Positions 35,290-47,846 of a stretch of 64,000 bases of DNA are shown piece after piece; position 1 is the stretch's first letter, and each line of letters opens with the position of its first letter. Source of the DNA: Thereva unica. Lineage: Eukaryota; Arthropoda; Insecta; Diptera; Therevidae. The stretch covers positions 254,792,542 through 254,856,541 of the forward strand of contig OX465281.1 in assembly GCA_949987705.1 (NCBI GenBank). The letters run 5' to 3'. The translations under genes were made by a program, and so were the position numbers. The notes beneath the pieces are model-generated. The model ran no database searches and had not been told where the DNA came from. It saw only the letters and a list, made by a program, of their open reading frames with translations.

Positions 35290-36270
35290 TTGAAAGGTAG
35301 AAGAAAATAGGATCGGTTGGGGGAGTCTAGGGGTGTTGAAGCAGATTGCGATGAACTTTACGTTTGAACTCTAGGATTTTGTACGACTACGCGAGATTGT
35401 TTCGCTGAGTCAATGGTTGCCAAGCCACGCTGAGTTTAGTTTTTCAAGCGCCACGACAGATAAATGAGATGGGCCGAATGTAGGACTTGTAGATTGTAGC
35501 CCCCGGGCTGGTGGCTTTAGCAAGAACTTGCATCTCTTAAGGAATCCCAGACATTCGATTGCTTGTTTGACGATTTGAAATATGTGGTCATTCCATTGCA
35601 GCTAGTCAGTTAAAGTTATGACTGTGATGTTAAGAAATGGGTCAGCCGTGAGATTTACACCATCCATTGAGACAAAAGGAAGATCGGTGCCGGTTTTGTT
35701 AGAAATAAGACAGTTTTTCGTTTGGGATCCATTCAACTCGACACGATTCCAATCAAAATCATTTCGATATTTTGGTTGATAGAATTGGACATCTGTTCAC
35801 GATTATATTGCTTAAGGCGTTAAGTAACCCAAAGTACCGTCATCAGCGAAGCTGTGAGGAGGGTTGTAGGGTAGGTTGAGAACAGTTCAAAGATTAGGAA
35901 AAGAACGGGTGATAGAATTGAACCCTGGGGAAGACCGGTCGAAATGGAGAAGGGCGTAGGTTCGACGACATACAATGCTAGCTTGATTGAACCGCCAGAA
36001 AGAAAACTCTCAATCAGTTCCCTGTGTTCCCCGAAGATATCGGAGCTAGTACTGCCAATTGTCTGATGGATCCAGAAACTTTGGGCAGAGCGCAGACTAT
36101 CTAAGTCTGATACTTGGGGCTTCCCGGGTTTCCCGCCTTCGGTGTGTTTCCCAAAGGGGGTCTCGGGGAATGTTTCTTGGTGCACCCCAATTTCACTCCG
36201 GTCCTCCTTCCCTTGGTCTTCCTCCTCCTTGTGGTAGTTGATCTTCTTTCCTGGGGGCTTTGCAGCATCC
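35290..36270 (-). mobile_element. Jockey/CR1-like RT fragment
   Basis: On the - strand, an RT block at 36000-35820 carries STGLPQGSILSPVLFLIF followed by a frameshifted region where the catalytic (F)ADD box should be. Later broken frames end around 35330-35290 in the [14 protein letters not shown] block, matching the fragments at 23.9 and 52.7 kb. The upstream part (36270-36000) is a degenerate basic segment. Confidence 0.65.
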
Positions 36271-38885
36271 ATTCAGAGGTACGACTTAAAGGTCGTAGTG
36301 GGAGATTAGTGGAAAGCCTTATATTTGATGATCCGCCATCGCATTGCACATCACTCCGCATAGCACTTTCTAGGCAGTAATCCGAGTTGCCCGGGGTTGA
36401 GTCAACGTCGACGAATTACCATGTTGGATGGGAATTAAGACATGCTTAGATCAAGGATATAGGATTCTTGTCATGCAAGATCAGAGATCCTCGTTTGATA
36501 ATTTACAATTTAGTGTAACATATAGATATCAACAAAGAGCCATTTTTATTATGAAATCTCGAGTTTCAGGGAAAGCTAAGTGGAGGCTTGATTAATAAAT
36601 GGTAACTGGAACAAAATTCGGAGCGATTGAGACCACTTTACGTTTTTAAGAAAGCCATTCCAAAAACAAATAATCAGATAAGCATGCGGAAAACCAGATG
36701 CAATATTTAAAAACCCACGGCTGATCTCGGTGCCCTTCATGACTACCTCAAGGCCAAACCAGAGTGCAGAAGAACTTGTTTGAGGTACACACTAGCAATA
36801 TCTCAAATTGGACCCTAAGAGCACCATCGCAGTTGTCCATAACATATTCAAAGTAAGTATGGAATGTATCCCCACGGGTCCCAGTTGGATGCCAAATGGT
36901 TCTTATAGCGGCGATCCGCAGTTCGTTCACCAAGGACCCAGCACACTCGTAAAAGCTCCAAGACCCAACCATTATCACCCCGAAAGAATGTGGAATTCCC
37001 TGCACTAATCGTGAAATCCCAAAATACTCAGAATGCACCGCAACGGTATATATTACAATAACTGTTAATTTGCAATTACTGCCGCCCGCCATTATTGGGA
37101 ATTCCCTTATTGTCTTGTATTTCCCTGTGCCGGAAAGCTGCCCAGGTGAGCAGAGAGCCGGGCCGGGCCAATCAATTGAATCGTCTGCAAATTGCCATGC
37201 AACAATCCGTGGCCCGTGGCCGTGGTCGTCATCGCGCCCGCACTACTCGGCGGCGGCATCTACGTGACGAGCATTGACACCGAATTTTCGCCCGGTGTGT
37301 AGTAACTCCCGTGTCGCGCATTTTATGCAGGTATAAACAACATGGCAGTCGAGAGTGAAATTGATTCCGCTCTTCGCGCGAGATTCACACCAAAAATCGG
37401 GCGCGCGGCAAATTACGATATCGCTACAATTGCACGGTCAAAGACCGCCGAAACCGAAACACCGACGGTGACACGGGGGGTGCCTCCAAAACGAGGTGTG
37501 AGTGGAGCTGTTCCACATTTTATGGATCTCCGCCATGTGGATACCACGCGATGTGGGGATTTCCCAGATTTTATATTTCGTACTCTCTAGAAGTTACCTG
37601 CGTGGAGCGGTGGCAGCACATTTTCGGCGGCGTTTTGAGGTGGGTACGTGCCAATTATCCGCTATTACCGTATTTGCGCAGGAAATTAACGAAAATTACG
37701 CCGCTTTAGGGAAGAATCCTTTTCGTTTAAGGCTGAAACTTTTTCGGAGAGATTTCTTTAAACATCGTGGGCGGATGATGTTGGGGAATGATTTACAGGT
37801 GTGTTGCGAAATGTTTAAAGGTGATAAGAAGTGATTTTCACACAATTCGCGAGACGCGATGCAGGTTAAGTTATTGGCCAAGGTTAATTGGAAGTTTTGT
37901 TTGTAGCTGGATAAAAATTCTGTTCTTTTCACTATTTTTGGTTCTGGGAGGCAAGAATAATTTTTAACTTTTTAAAGTTTTATTAGTGCCATCAGATTAA
38001 ATGGAAAGGGTTTCTGTAAATCTATGCCAGATGGAATATCACAAATTCCAATGGGCCAATGACGCTTTCCTAAAAAAGATCGAATCTTAAGCATGATGTT
38101 ATATTGAGCGTGTCTGGAATAATTTTCGCGGAGTTTTTCCAATGGCGTCAATTGCACAACTCAGTCACGAAACATTGATCACAGTAACGCTATATTATTA
38201 CGACAAAGGAAAGAACGCTGCTTATTCAGATATTAAACTCCAAACTCCTTCGTCACCAGCATATGGCAATCTGATAAGTAATCCTCTCCTCACAGATCTA
38301 AATAAATCTACAACAAAAGCCAAAATCCGCTTTAAATGCTACTCTATGATTAAGAGTGAATGACCACTTGAGTCATCAGTTAGCATTGTCCATAAAGACT
38401 TCCATGTGGAAACCAAATTCGCCAACAGAGATACACCACAAGGAGGAGAGGTCGATCCCAGGTGTTGTTACCAATGATTAATAGCATACCACAACGGCTA
38501 CATAGAAGTGGAGCTAAGGTAGTGGTATAAGAAGCTGGCCTAGTGAAAATAGTGCCAGGAATGTGTCCTGGAACGATACCTGAACAGTCTAACAAAACCT
38601 AGTTCTCCAGGTTGGATGAACATACACCAGGGTTAATTTTCTGGGTGTAATCCTGAGGGTGCTTTTGTACCTGCTCCCTTTTAAACTTTACATGGGACAT
38701 CCACGGCTTGCACCTCTTAGTCCTTCACTTGGACTCTACACGAGGGTGTGGAGAAGCGAGTGGTAAAATGGAAATGAACTGAAGAAGCTCGATCTGCTGT
38801 TTGATTCACCGACGTGACTAGTTTACCATCCCAATAGGCGGGGTTGACTACCATTTACTTTTAGTCTGTCAAAGGTGGAACGCCA
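36271..38885. other. unrecognised sequence with a GC-rich open patch
   Basis: 37095-37277 and 37342-37590 (+) are short open frames with unusually high GC, an Arg/Gly-rich stretch (VARGRGRHRARTTRRRHLR) and codon-like composition. I do not recognise them. They could be part of a gag-like protein or a decayed gene. The rest shows no motif. 38820-38885 is the left flank of the I/LOA insertion. Confidence 0.35.
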
Positions 38886-40535
38886 TACATCCACCATAGG
38901 TACAATAAGAGATATGATGCAACAAGCATTGGATACTCTTGCTCATTGGGCTACTACAAAGGGTCCAGGCGTCAACCCAGCCAAGACTGAAGTAGTGCTC
39001 TTTACAAAGAAGCATAGACTTCCCAATTTTCCTTCTTTAAGACTTTGCAATGAAACACTGCATCTAAAGGAGGATGCGAAATTTCTAAGTCTCGTACTCG
39101 ATAGGAAACTAACGTGGAGGCCGAATCTTTTAGAAAGAGCAAATAAGGCCAAAACAGCTCTCTTCCTATGCCGGAGAACGATCGAAGTCAGCCTTAAACC
39201 CCGCATCGTCCACTGGCTCTATACAGCTGTAATCAGACCTATACTTATGCATGGCATATCGGTATGGTGGACTGCATTACAGAAGATTACGTATCGTAAG
39301 ATACTGGAAAGAGTCCAAAGAACAGCTGAGCTGTGTATCAGTGGTGCAATGAGAAGCACCCCTATAGCTGCGCTGGATGTCTTATTGCATCTTACTCCTT
39401 ACATGCCGAGCAAATGGCAGCCTGGGCGGCTGCCAGGACAAAGGCTTCTCTTGGATGGACTCCATACTCATATGGCCACTCATCCATTCTTAGAAAGTTC
39501 GCCACCGCTGCGAACAACCTAGACTATACTACACCTACGTGGACCTTGGAGAAAGGTTTCAATACCATCATTCCGGCGCCAGAGATGACTGGACAGATGG
39601 TGTTATCCCAACTGGGTCACTATGTATCTTCACAGATGGCTCAAAAATTGGGAACAGCGTAGGCTCTGGTATTTTTTCCGAGGCATTAAATCTAAATACC
39701 TCTCTTCGTCTACCCGACCACTTCTCAGCGTCTTCCAAGCGGAAGTCACTGCGATCTGGGAGGCTCTCGAATGGTTGAAGATAAATAATATATCTCATAA
39801 GAATATATGTATTCTATCGGATAGCCAAGCGGCCCTCAAGGCTCTTAATTCTGTCGTCACAACATCCACGATTCTTCTGAACTGCCGCAGGTCTCTGTGT
39901 GAGACTGCCACTCAGTTTGATATAACACTGTGTTGGGTTCCTGGATACAGAGGGATTAGGGGAAACTGCAGGGCAGATGAGCTTGCTAGACAGGGAACCG
40001 AAGTGGAAAGGACACCCCACTTAACCCGAATGGGAATGCCCTTAGCCACCTATAAACTAGCTGTGAGAAAAATCAGCTTAGCTCGAGCCGGGCTGAGATG
40101 GACCACAGCAACGGTTTGTCGCACTCTTCATTCAATGTGGCCAACTTTGGACGCAAAGCGTTCAAAATCTCTTGTTCAGTTGAACAAAAAGGAGATAAGC
40201 CATGTGGTAAAGGTGCTGACTGGTCACTATCCCTTCGGCCCACACGCCGAAAGATTGGGACTTCCCCACAACGACTTATGCAGAAGTTGTGGTAATGAAG
40301 AAGAGGAAGAAACTGTATCTCATCTTCTCTGTAAGTGTCCCGCCCTAGCAAGGAAAAGAGGGACCTTCCTTGGCTCACCTTTCCTTGATGGATTTAGCGA
40401 GCTGCAAAATATTGATGTCACTAGACTCTGTCGCTTTATCAAAAGCTCAAAATGGCTTGAAATGGCCTGAACAGCGTGCCTAAATGGGCTCCCTGGTGGG
40501 GGCAGCCATTTCAACCTAACCTACATCCACCATAG
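38886..40535 (+). mobile_element. I/LOA-like non-LTR retrotransposon, 5'-truncated, with 14-bp target duplication
   Basis: tacatccaccatag is present at 38886-38899 and 40522-40535, bracketing a 1622-bp insert that starts inside the RT domain. In order: the post-catalytic RT block (38900-39100; GPGVNPAKTEVVLFTKK), the thumb (39100-39350; IRPILMHGISVWW), a frameshifted linker, RNase H (39600-39990) and a Cys/His tail (CRSCGNEEEEETVSHLLCKC). RNase H residues are visible: Asp in FTDGSK, Glu in FQAEVTAIWEAL, Asp in ILSDSQAA and Asp in GNCRADELAR. The last frame, 39622-40470, is open for 282 codons. Two frameshifts separate the blocks. There is no poly(A) tail at the 3' end. Well preserved compared with other LINE pieces here, so probably a younger insertion. 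Confidence 0.85.
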
Positions 40536-43500
40536 TCGGTTAAACAACCACGAAACTTAGGTAAATGAGTCTGTGGTATCAAAACTGTGAATTTTATTTC
40601 GCAACTTTAATTGTTAGCCAAGCTAGAAGAAAGTGCTGTAGATATCAATTGCTAATTTCCTCTCGCACTTGCATCCTCTGCCAACTAGATTAGTGAAATG
40701 GAAGTTTGTTGCGAGAGCGATAAATCGCTTTATAACCCAACAAAACGCAGAGATTACCCGAGCAAGTTTTATTCACTTCGATTACTTGCAAACAAAAGCC
40801 CCTGATGAGATTTCTTGAAAACCATACGCAAATCTCGTTAAAACTCTAAACTTAAGGAAAGTCGCATTCGCAATGTAACAACGTCGGGCTTCGCCAAGGA
40901 TCAGGACAAACTCCTCTGGAAAACAACAAACTACTCAGCGCCACTCCCAGATCTCCGTTCACTAGATTAACATGGCAGAGAAGCAGCGCCGAGCATGGCT
41001 GGAGGCAACTTCTGCTTCTGTTCACGTCCTGTCCCAGTGTTGCTCAGTTCCGCAAGGGAATCGGCCCGCTTTGTTCCTGGGAGCGGAATAAAGGACGTGA
41101 AATACACATAGAATGAGAGAAAAATTCCCTGAACCCAGCAATATCGAAATTATTTTTGGATATGGATGACGGGTGGAGGCTGCAAATAATTGAATTTCGC
41201 TCGATTCGCCGAGTAATGGTGCATCCCTCCGACTTTGCTACCCTTATCGCCGTCATCATTACTCCGGCAATTCCCAGTTGGGTGTGTGTGCGAGTGTGTG
41301 TACGTACCATTGAGGGGCAGCCCTACATGTACCGTCGGCCCCATCCTCGGGGAGCATAAGGGTCGGAAAGTGGAATATACTTGTACTTTGGAGATAGCAG
41401 CGCCACCTGTTGCATGGCAGGAATCGAAACCCTAGGGTGAAATAAAGCCCTGTTTTTGCACCCTACACCACCGGCGATGTCCTTGGAGTCTCGCTGTCGT
41501 ACGTGATCCTGGCTCCAATCTGATTGAAACTTTCTCGTTCCTATCCGAACAATGGCAAAGGAGCGTATCAGGAGGACGAATGTGCCGAAGGATCTCCTCT
41601 CCACGACTGAAATTTGTTTTGTTTTATAGAAATACAATCGACTGCGGGACCGGGACTCCTGGCAGCGAACACCGCCAGCACATGTAAAGTTGAGCGCCTT
41701 TGATTAGACGTTTTAAGGCCCAAACAAAAGGTGTTCCCTAGCTTGTGCCAGTTGTCACCGCACACCGGAAACCGTGCCGCGGCAGCGGAGGCGCACTCAT
41801 CGATTCCGCTCGAAACCTCCTCGTAAAGGGCGAAAGTTACGATTTTAATGTTCCTCAATTTATGAACGCTGTGCAAATTGGGAAATTGATTTTCGCTGGG
41901 AAATAGGAAAATATGAGAAAAGTTTCTGTTAATTATGGCGGATTAGGGGGCTTTAAAATGTTGAGCGAATCGGTTGCTTTATTCATAAAATTTTAAGTCC
42001 TTTTGATAATTATTGTTGATATATGCTTCTTAGAGTGATTTCGATTTTAATTTTATTTTTAACTCATTTCCCGCCATGTTTTCTTTAATATTCCAAGATT
42101 TTATATCACAGCTGTTTCAGTTTTTATTTTCGGAATTCAGGAATTCAGCATTTTTATATTTTTGACTTTTTTGAATAACATAACAGTTTCCTACAAGATT
42201 TGTACACCAACTGTGCGTCTAGTAACGTTATTAGAAAGAGTGATTCTACTCATACCTTCACATACATATCCATAAAAAGCAGATATTACTTGCTGTAGGC
42301 AAGAGCTTATTGGTAGGTCTCCGAGGTATTATACTGCTGATGATTCCATTATTCTAGAATGCAGCAAGTGTTGGGTAGGACACAATTGTAAAATGAGTTT
42401 TCAAGTTTCCATTTTCTTTTGAGCCAGTAAAATGTCATACTTCAAATGAGGCGAAGAGCCATTGCAATGCCAAAATAACAAAAGCAAACAAATTATCGAA
42501 AGGGATAAAACACGCTCCTGGTATGACATTATTTTTTTATAACCGGGACATTTAAAAAAATTGATGCTTTAGTACAATTAAACATCGTGTAATGGACACA
42601 TGTACTGCCCCGTGTAAGTCCAGCTCAACTCCACTTGTCATACTTCTCCAGAATTTATCTGCGCTCTTGGAAACTAGTTTATGATCAGCCCATACCAAAA
42701 GTCCCAAACTCCTCTTAATACTGCCAAATAGCAATTACTTCTATTCTATCGAAAATGGGAATACTTGAACCCCACTGGCGTAGGAATGGGGGGGGACAAA
42801 ACCCCCCCGAAACGCCTTATGTATGAAGAAAATTCAACTTGAACATTTATAATATCATTTTGTAATTTTGGTGGTACATTAAGCACGAATCAAATACACT
42901 AGAAATATCACCTGATAGTTGTTAAAGTTTGATTTATTTTAATTATCAGCAGGAAATTAGGGCGTGTGCTTTGAAGGGGGATCGCAAGTGGCCCATAAAT
43001 AGTGGTTAAAGTCAGGGAGGAATTCGGACAATACAGATCTTTGATTTCACGCTAACTTTCGCGATCCTAGGATTGAAAAGTGCACTTTCTGATCCGTTCA
43101 AATTTTTTTTTTGATTAATTTAATTTCCAGACTCACAAATTATTTGAAATCTTTTTAAAACTACCTGGAGCCCTCGTGAGTAATGAGGGATCATTATTCA
43201 GCGCTTTTCCAGGTATTCCGCGGATAGTCCTAAAGGTCGACGAAATTTTCACGTGGGCGCGTTTCAACAGGAAGCTGACATTCCTTACAATTGTAACAAA
43301 TCTGCGGCTTCATAACTATTCGTATAATTTATTCGACTGTGCATTAGCAAATCATTAAGCCACAGTCAGTCTATCATCAAGCAAGTAGTGTAAAACTGGT
43401 CTTTGACAGTCTTAAATTTAAGTCAAACTTGGTAGAGTTCATCGTTGCATATTGTGACATGGTTGGCAAAGTGGGCTTCGAACTGTGCCTCTTCTTTGGT

Positions 43501-43935
43501 CCATTTTGGTCTAAATGGAAGCTCCTCCAATTATAAAAACCTCCTCAAAACGCTGTCGGGGATTATTTGTGAAAAGAATGTTTCGCCGTGGATCTCCTTG
43601 TGCCACTGGGGCTGTTTGTCAAGGAATGATCCATTCAAACACTCTATTCTGTCCTACTGAAGTTCCATCGTTGCCCTTTCTTAACCCGAGCATGATAATA
43701 TTGGAAATTATGTGGGCTCTCAAGAGGAGGTGGCGTCAACACGACTCTATTTTCAACACAGAGGTCTAAGTCACTCTGCAAAAAATCCAAGATTGTGGGT
43801 AACTTGATAACATAACACAGCATTCGCCACGTGTAAAATATCTAAACCCTCTATTTTGAATTAGTACTCTGAGATTTTTGGGGATGTCGAGGTTTTCTCT
43901 CTCTCTATACCGACGCACCATATCTGCGATGCTTT
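40536..43935. other. intergenic sequence, no supported gene
   Basis: Mixed composition, including a GT-rich patch at 41279-41305 and a G-run at 42789-42796. cactggcgtagg at 42772 resembles a hAT-type end, but no partner was found. Open frames are short and not protein-like. Confidence 0.4.
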
Positions 43936-43939
43936 CCAG

Positions 43940-44255
43940 TGGTAAAATCTATCCCCGTTCGCTTCGAAATCTTTATAAATGATCTGTACTCCATCTTGAT
44001 CGCTGATGAAGATACTATAATGATGCCTTATTCTCATGATCGTTAACTCTTATCCAATTCTGTTAAGGGGGACATCGAAGTTATTCTTGAAATCCAATGC
44101 CTCCAAAAAAAAAAAATACTCTTTTTTAACAAAACCTAAATCGACTTTCGTTGCTTCAGTCCCAGTAGACGGTGTGTGGAACTTATGGCTTATCGATGAT
44201 GGACATTTCTCTCTCAATTAAAAAGACAAGTGCTAAGATGATCGTCAATGAGTTC
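43940..44255 (+). mobile_element. Jockey/CR1-like RT fragment (catalytic region)
   Basis: The frames read VRFEIFINDLYSILIADEDT, like the FxIFINDL...FADDT block, then NSVKGDIEVILE and a degenerate NLWLIDDGHFSLN thumb region. Frameshifted and isolated. Confidence 0.5.
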
Positions 44256-45170
44256 ATGTTCTGGTAAATTTGTCAAGCCCACCAAACTAAGATCCTAAAA
44301 AAATTTTAATCTTACCTTATAATCTAGATTCTAGAGGCTAGCTATTTATTTCTTTTTATTATTAATTTTGGAATCCGCAAACATCAAAACAACACAAATA
44401 GGATTAAAGTTGAACATGATCAATCATTCAAATTTCGTAATCGTGACTGAAATAATATCTTCCAAAAAACACTCACCACTGTAAAAACTCTTGAAATGAG
44501 TTAAGCCGAAATATAACACCAAACAACAAAGAAAGTGTGAATCTTTATCCAATTTATTGCATTTGCATTGATGTGCAAATTCCATCTGCCATGCGTCAAA
44601 GCGATGATCGTGTTACGAAATAATATCGTGACAGTTTTCAGATTAAAAATTATGCTTGCTATTTTTAGTAGCACAGTCAGAAAGCCCAAAAACAACATGA
44701 ATTGATCACCTGGTGGTGTCTTTAATGGTATTCTCGAAAAGAAGAAAAGAAACGAAAAATGCCATACCAAGAGCTTGGCGCCAACCTGTCCAAATTTATA
44801 TGAACCAATCGAAGAGTGCAAATTGCATCGAAGCATCGAGAAAAAAGCTTTTCACAGAAAAAGATGTAAACAATGCGTGGAGTCATCATCGATGTCACAA
44901 TATCCATGAATCCACGGTGACAATTCGCCGTATACACTATATGTATAATTTCTGCAAAGTTCACCGCACCTGGATATTAAAAATGCAAACAGTTTCACCG
45001 GCATATGGCACGCGTCCCTCCTTGCCTCACCTGTGCTGCCCATGTAGATAGTGCATGGTAAAAACGAAAAAGAAAAATAACCCTTCAGCTGTGGCAGCCA
45101 TATTCAGACCAGCATAACGAAGATCAGAATAGTGCATCCAGCGACGAAGTGATCGAGCCAGGTCGTCGAA
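44256..45170. other. upstream flank of the Kunitz gene
   Basis: A/T-rich to balanced sequence without recognised genes. Open frames at 44501-45051 on both strands overlap one another and match nothing I know. Any distal regulatory region of the Kunitz gene would lie here. Confidence 0.35.
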
Positions 45171-45171
45171 G

Positions 45172-45210
45172 TATATAAAACCGCCGGAGAGCCAACCGAA
45201 CGCATAGTAC
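45172..45210 (+). promoter_or_regulatory. TATA box and probable transcription start of the Kunitz gene
   Basis: TATATAAAA at 45172-45180 lies about 30 bp before an initiator-like gcatagt (A at 45204). This gives a 5' UTR of about 167 nt before the ATG at 45371. Confidence 0.65.
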
Positions 45211-45370
45211 CACGATCACCGCCGCAGCCTGAAGTGACCACTGACCAGTGACCAAGTGACAATCCAGTGAAAGACTAGTGAAAAGTGAAAGACGAGAAAA
45301 CAGAATTTTTTTTTGAAAGAAGATCGAATAAAGAAAAAGTGAAACCCACGCAATATCTAAAAGCGGCATA

Positions 45371-45745
45371 ATGAAGACATTTTACGCGATCGTTGCCGTG
45401 ACCTGCATTTTGTTTGCTGTGATGGTTGTTGTCCTGGACGCGAAGCCTTTGGATATTTATGATGAATGGTCGGACGACAGATTGTACGATGGAATGGTGG
45501 ACTTCTTGGACCAAATATCATCGGATCCAGATGACTACAACAGCAGTCCACGAAAGCCTAGAGTGAAAACAGAAGAGCGCTGCCGCATGCCGATCCGGAA
45601 AGGTGTTTGCCGGGCCTTGATCCCTAGATGGAGCTATGATCCCGAGACTAAGAAGTGCCAGGAGTTCAAGTTCGGAGGATGCGACGGCAACGCCAACAAC
45701 TTCATGACGAGAAAGCAGTGCATGGAGACCTGCGAGGGGCTATAG
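45371..45745 (+). CDS. secreted single-domain Kunitz (BPTI-type) serine protease inhibitor
   Basis: 124 residues in one intronless frame. Residues 1-24 are a signal peptide (MKTFYAIVAVTCILFAVMVV...LDA, cut probably before KPLD). Residues 25-66 are an acidic pro-like linker (DEWSDDRLYDGMVDFLDQ... then PRKPRVKTEE). Residues 69-121 form the Kunitz domain with six cysteines at the family spacing C-8-C-15-C-7-C-12-C-3-C. The residue after the second Cys (P1) is Arg, followed by Ala, which predicts inhibition of trypsin-like proteases. The FGGC motif is present. It would act outside the cell. A good TATA box and a poly(A) signal bracket a compact transcript of about 780 nt. Insect Kunitz proteins of this size serve in haemolymph, cuticle, silk, saliva or the male accessory gland; which applies here cannot be told. 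It has no repeats or frameshifts. Confidence 0.93.
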   Translation: MKTFYAIVAVTCILFAVMVVVLDAKPLDIYDEWSDDRLYDGMVDFLDQISSDPDDYNSSPRKPRVKTEERCRMPIRKGVCRALIPRWSYDPETKKCQEFKFGGCDGNANNFMTRKQCMETCEGL

Positions 45746-45955
45746 GTCCGGGTGGGCGGTGTCCAGATGCCAAACACCTTCTTGAGGCTGGAAGCTTTAT
45801 GCTGATCCAAAACTACTGATTGTGATAAGAGTTGTCGTCCGGTTTTCGTTAATTTATTGCTTCGCGTTCTTGACTGATTTTTATATGCTTCGCACGAGTG
45901 AATGAGAGAGAGAGCTGATTTGTTTTTATTTGTATTAAATATATCCCACTGTTAA

Positions 45956-45961
45956 AATAAA
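45956..45961 (+). terminator. poly(A) signal of the Kunitz gene
   Basis: AATAAA about 210 bp after the stop codon, followed by a T-rich stretch (gttttctttg). Confidence 0.7.
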
Positions 45962-47468
45962 CAAGTTTTCTTTGACTCAATTGCCCCCACGAATCCATGC
46001 ACGTCCTTCAAGGACCGGCGTCGTTTCCTTCCGGTTCAAAATGCCAATTTTGTAGTTTCTTCTAAAGTCCAGCCTTCATGGTCGTCACTGCGGGGGAGTA
46101 GAGTGGGCCCACTGGGGGGGTGGCATGTAATATGGCCAATTTTCAGCTACATTTGATGTGGTCAATTGATTGATGAATGGCAACATCCAGGACCTTCCCC
46201 CCTCCAGCGGGGCTCCAGGTCTAGGTTTTTGTTTTGCTGTTCGGCTTCAGGATTAGTAGGAGTCGAGGGTAGTTCGTCGTTCGTTGGAGCTGACTGGAGC
46301 TGCTGTTTGTGCTGTTCGTGGCTGCCATCGAGGGCCACCCCCTATCAATTTGAACACAGAAACGACTCTCCCCGATAGTTTTTGGTGATGACTTTTCACT
46401 TGGTAGTTGAAAATGAGAAGTCTGCTCCTGAAGGCATCGAATTAGACGCCTGGCTGCCCGCTTTATGGGAATTATGTATTATTATCGTGTAGGCATAAAG
46501 TAAGGGGTTATGCTCGTACGTTACATGATTTCGATAGGAAATCGATTAGCGGGGCTGCCATCGAATGTGGGGGCTATAAAAGTGCTGGATTTTTACTGTA
46601 GTGACATTTTCACTAAAAAATTGTTTCCTTCCAACAATGTTCATAAATAGAAAAGAAAGTGAATAATGGTTTTAAACAGTTGTGAAATACAAAATTCAAC
46701 AAAGTAACAAAAATTGGAATTTTATCAAAAATACTAATCAATCTTTTCTATCACGAAAATTAAATTAAAATGCAAAGAAAAGTTGATGGCCATTTAAATA
46801 GTAAATTAAATGCGAAAATAACAAAAAAAAGAAAAAGAAAAATAAATAAATATGTTAAATAATCAGAAACGGTGATGAATAAATTGAAAAGAGAAAAATG
46901 CGGCTGCGCTGAATTTGGGTCTTCGTTTTTGGCTAGTAACTAGTTTTGAATTTAAAGTTGATAAAAAATTTTCAGAATGTTGAAGACTTTTCAAATTTAG
47001 ATCAACAAAACTGTAATAAACAAAATGTGTGTAAATTTTTAGAAGGTTTACATTACATATGGTAAGGTGTATGCAAGCAATTTGACACTTTTATGAAAAG
47101 TGCCAGGTAACATTCCAACAAGGCTGTAATGAGTTGGAAAGGCTGTTGAACTATTTCTCTTGAGTTTTTGGAGCTCCGGTGTAAATTGGATTGTTATATC
47201 GCAATTCCTGTGGTTGGCTCGAAATAGACAAACGTTTATTTACAGCCACACTGTCAGCTATATCGGCGATATTTTCAGCTACCTTAGAGGAAGAGCATGA
47301 ATTGGAGTTTTATAGCCTCGACACACGGGCTTATGACTAAAACCCATCATTTAGGAAAACCGATTCGACAAAACGAATCCATTATCATCAACCCATCATT
47401 TTGGTAAAACGATTACGAAAACTCAGAAGAGAGCTATCTGTCGTTCGTTAAACTATTGGAAAAAAGTC
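45962..47468. other. intergenic sequence
   Basis: No recognised gene or element. A G/C-rich patch (46080-46340) is followed by A/T-rich sequence. Confidence 0.4.
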
Positions 47469-47846
47469 GGATTCGGTATCAATTTAGAATTTAGAGTAAA
47501 ATCTCTAAATTTAGAGTAAATGGTTTTAGTATTCAATAAATTGCGTTTTTTCTCTTTCCTAATTTTTAAGGTAATCCAAAAGCAATAAGGACCAATTAAG
47601 CTAATTAGTTGAAAGAACATAATGATCTGGTCCATAATTGGCTAAATGCTATTATATTTTCCGAACCACCAGTGTCAACTGACGCTCATCGTTAACGAAC
47701 GTGTTTTCATAAAAATGTAATAAGCTCCGATGAAGATCTAGTACTTCGCTCTAAGCTGCTTACAGAATGCCAACTACTCTAACTTAGAGAAACACTTTCA
47801 ATTTAAAGTTACTCTAAGCTCTAAACTCTAAATCGATACAGAATCC
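47469..47846. mobile_element. candidate MITE with TTTAGAG-rich inverted termini
   Basis: ggattcggtatcaatttaga followed by atttagag at the left is inverted at the right as ctctaaactctaaatcgata followed by cagaatcc. Extra TCTAAA/TTTAGAG words lie just inside both ends. About 378 bp, no coding frame. Confidence 0.5.

Noticed and set aside
36748..37092. 114-codon - strand frame as a gene
   Set aside because: Protein-like at first sight, but no motif, no clear start context, and it lies in transposon-rich sequence.
44501..45051. Frames upstream of the Kunitz gene
   Set aside because: Overlapping on opposite strands with unconvincing composition and no homology that I recognise.
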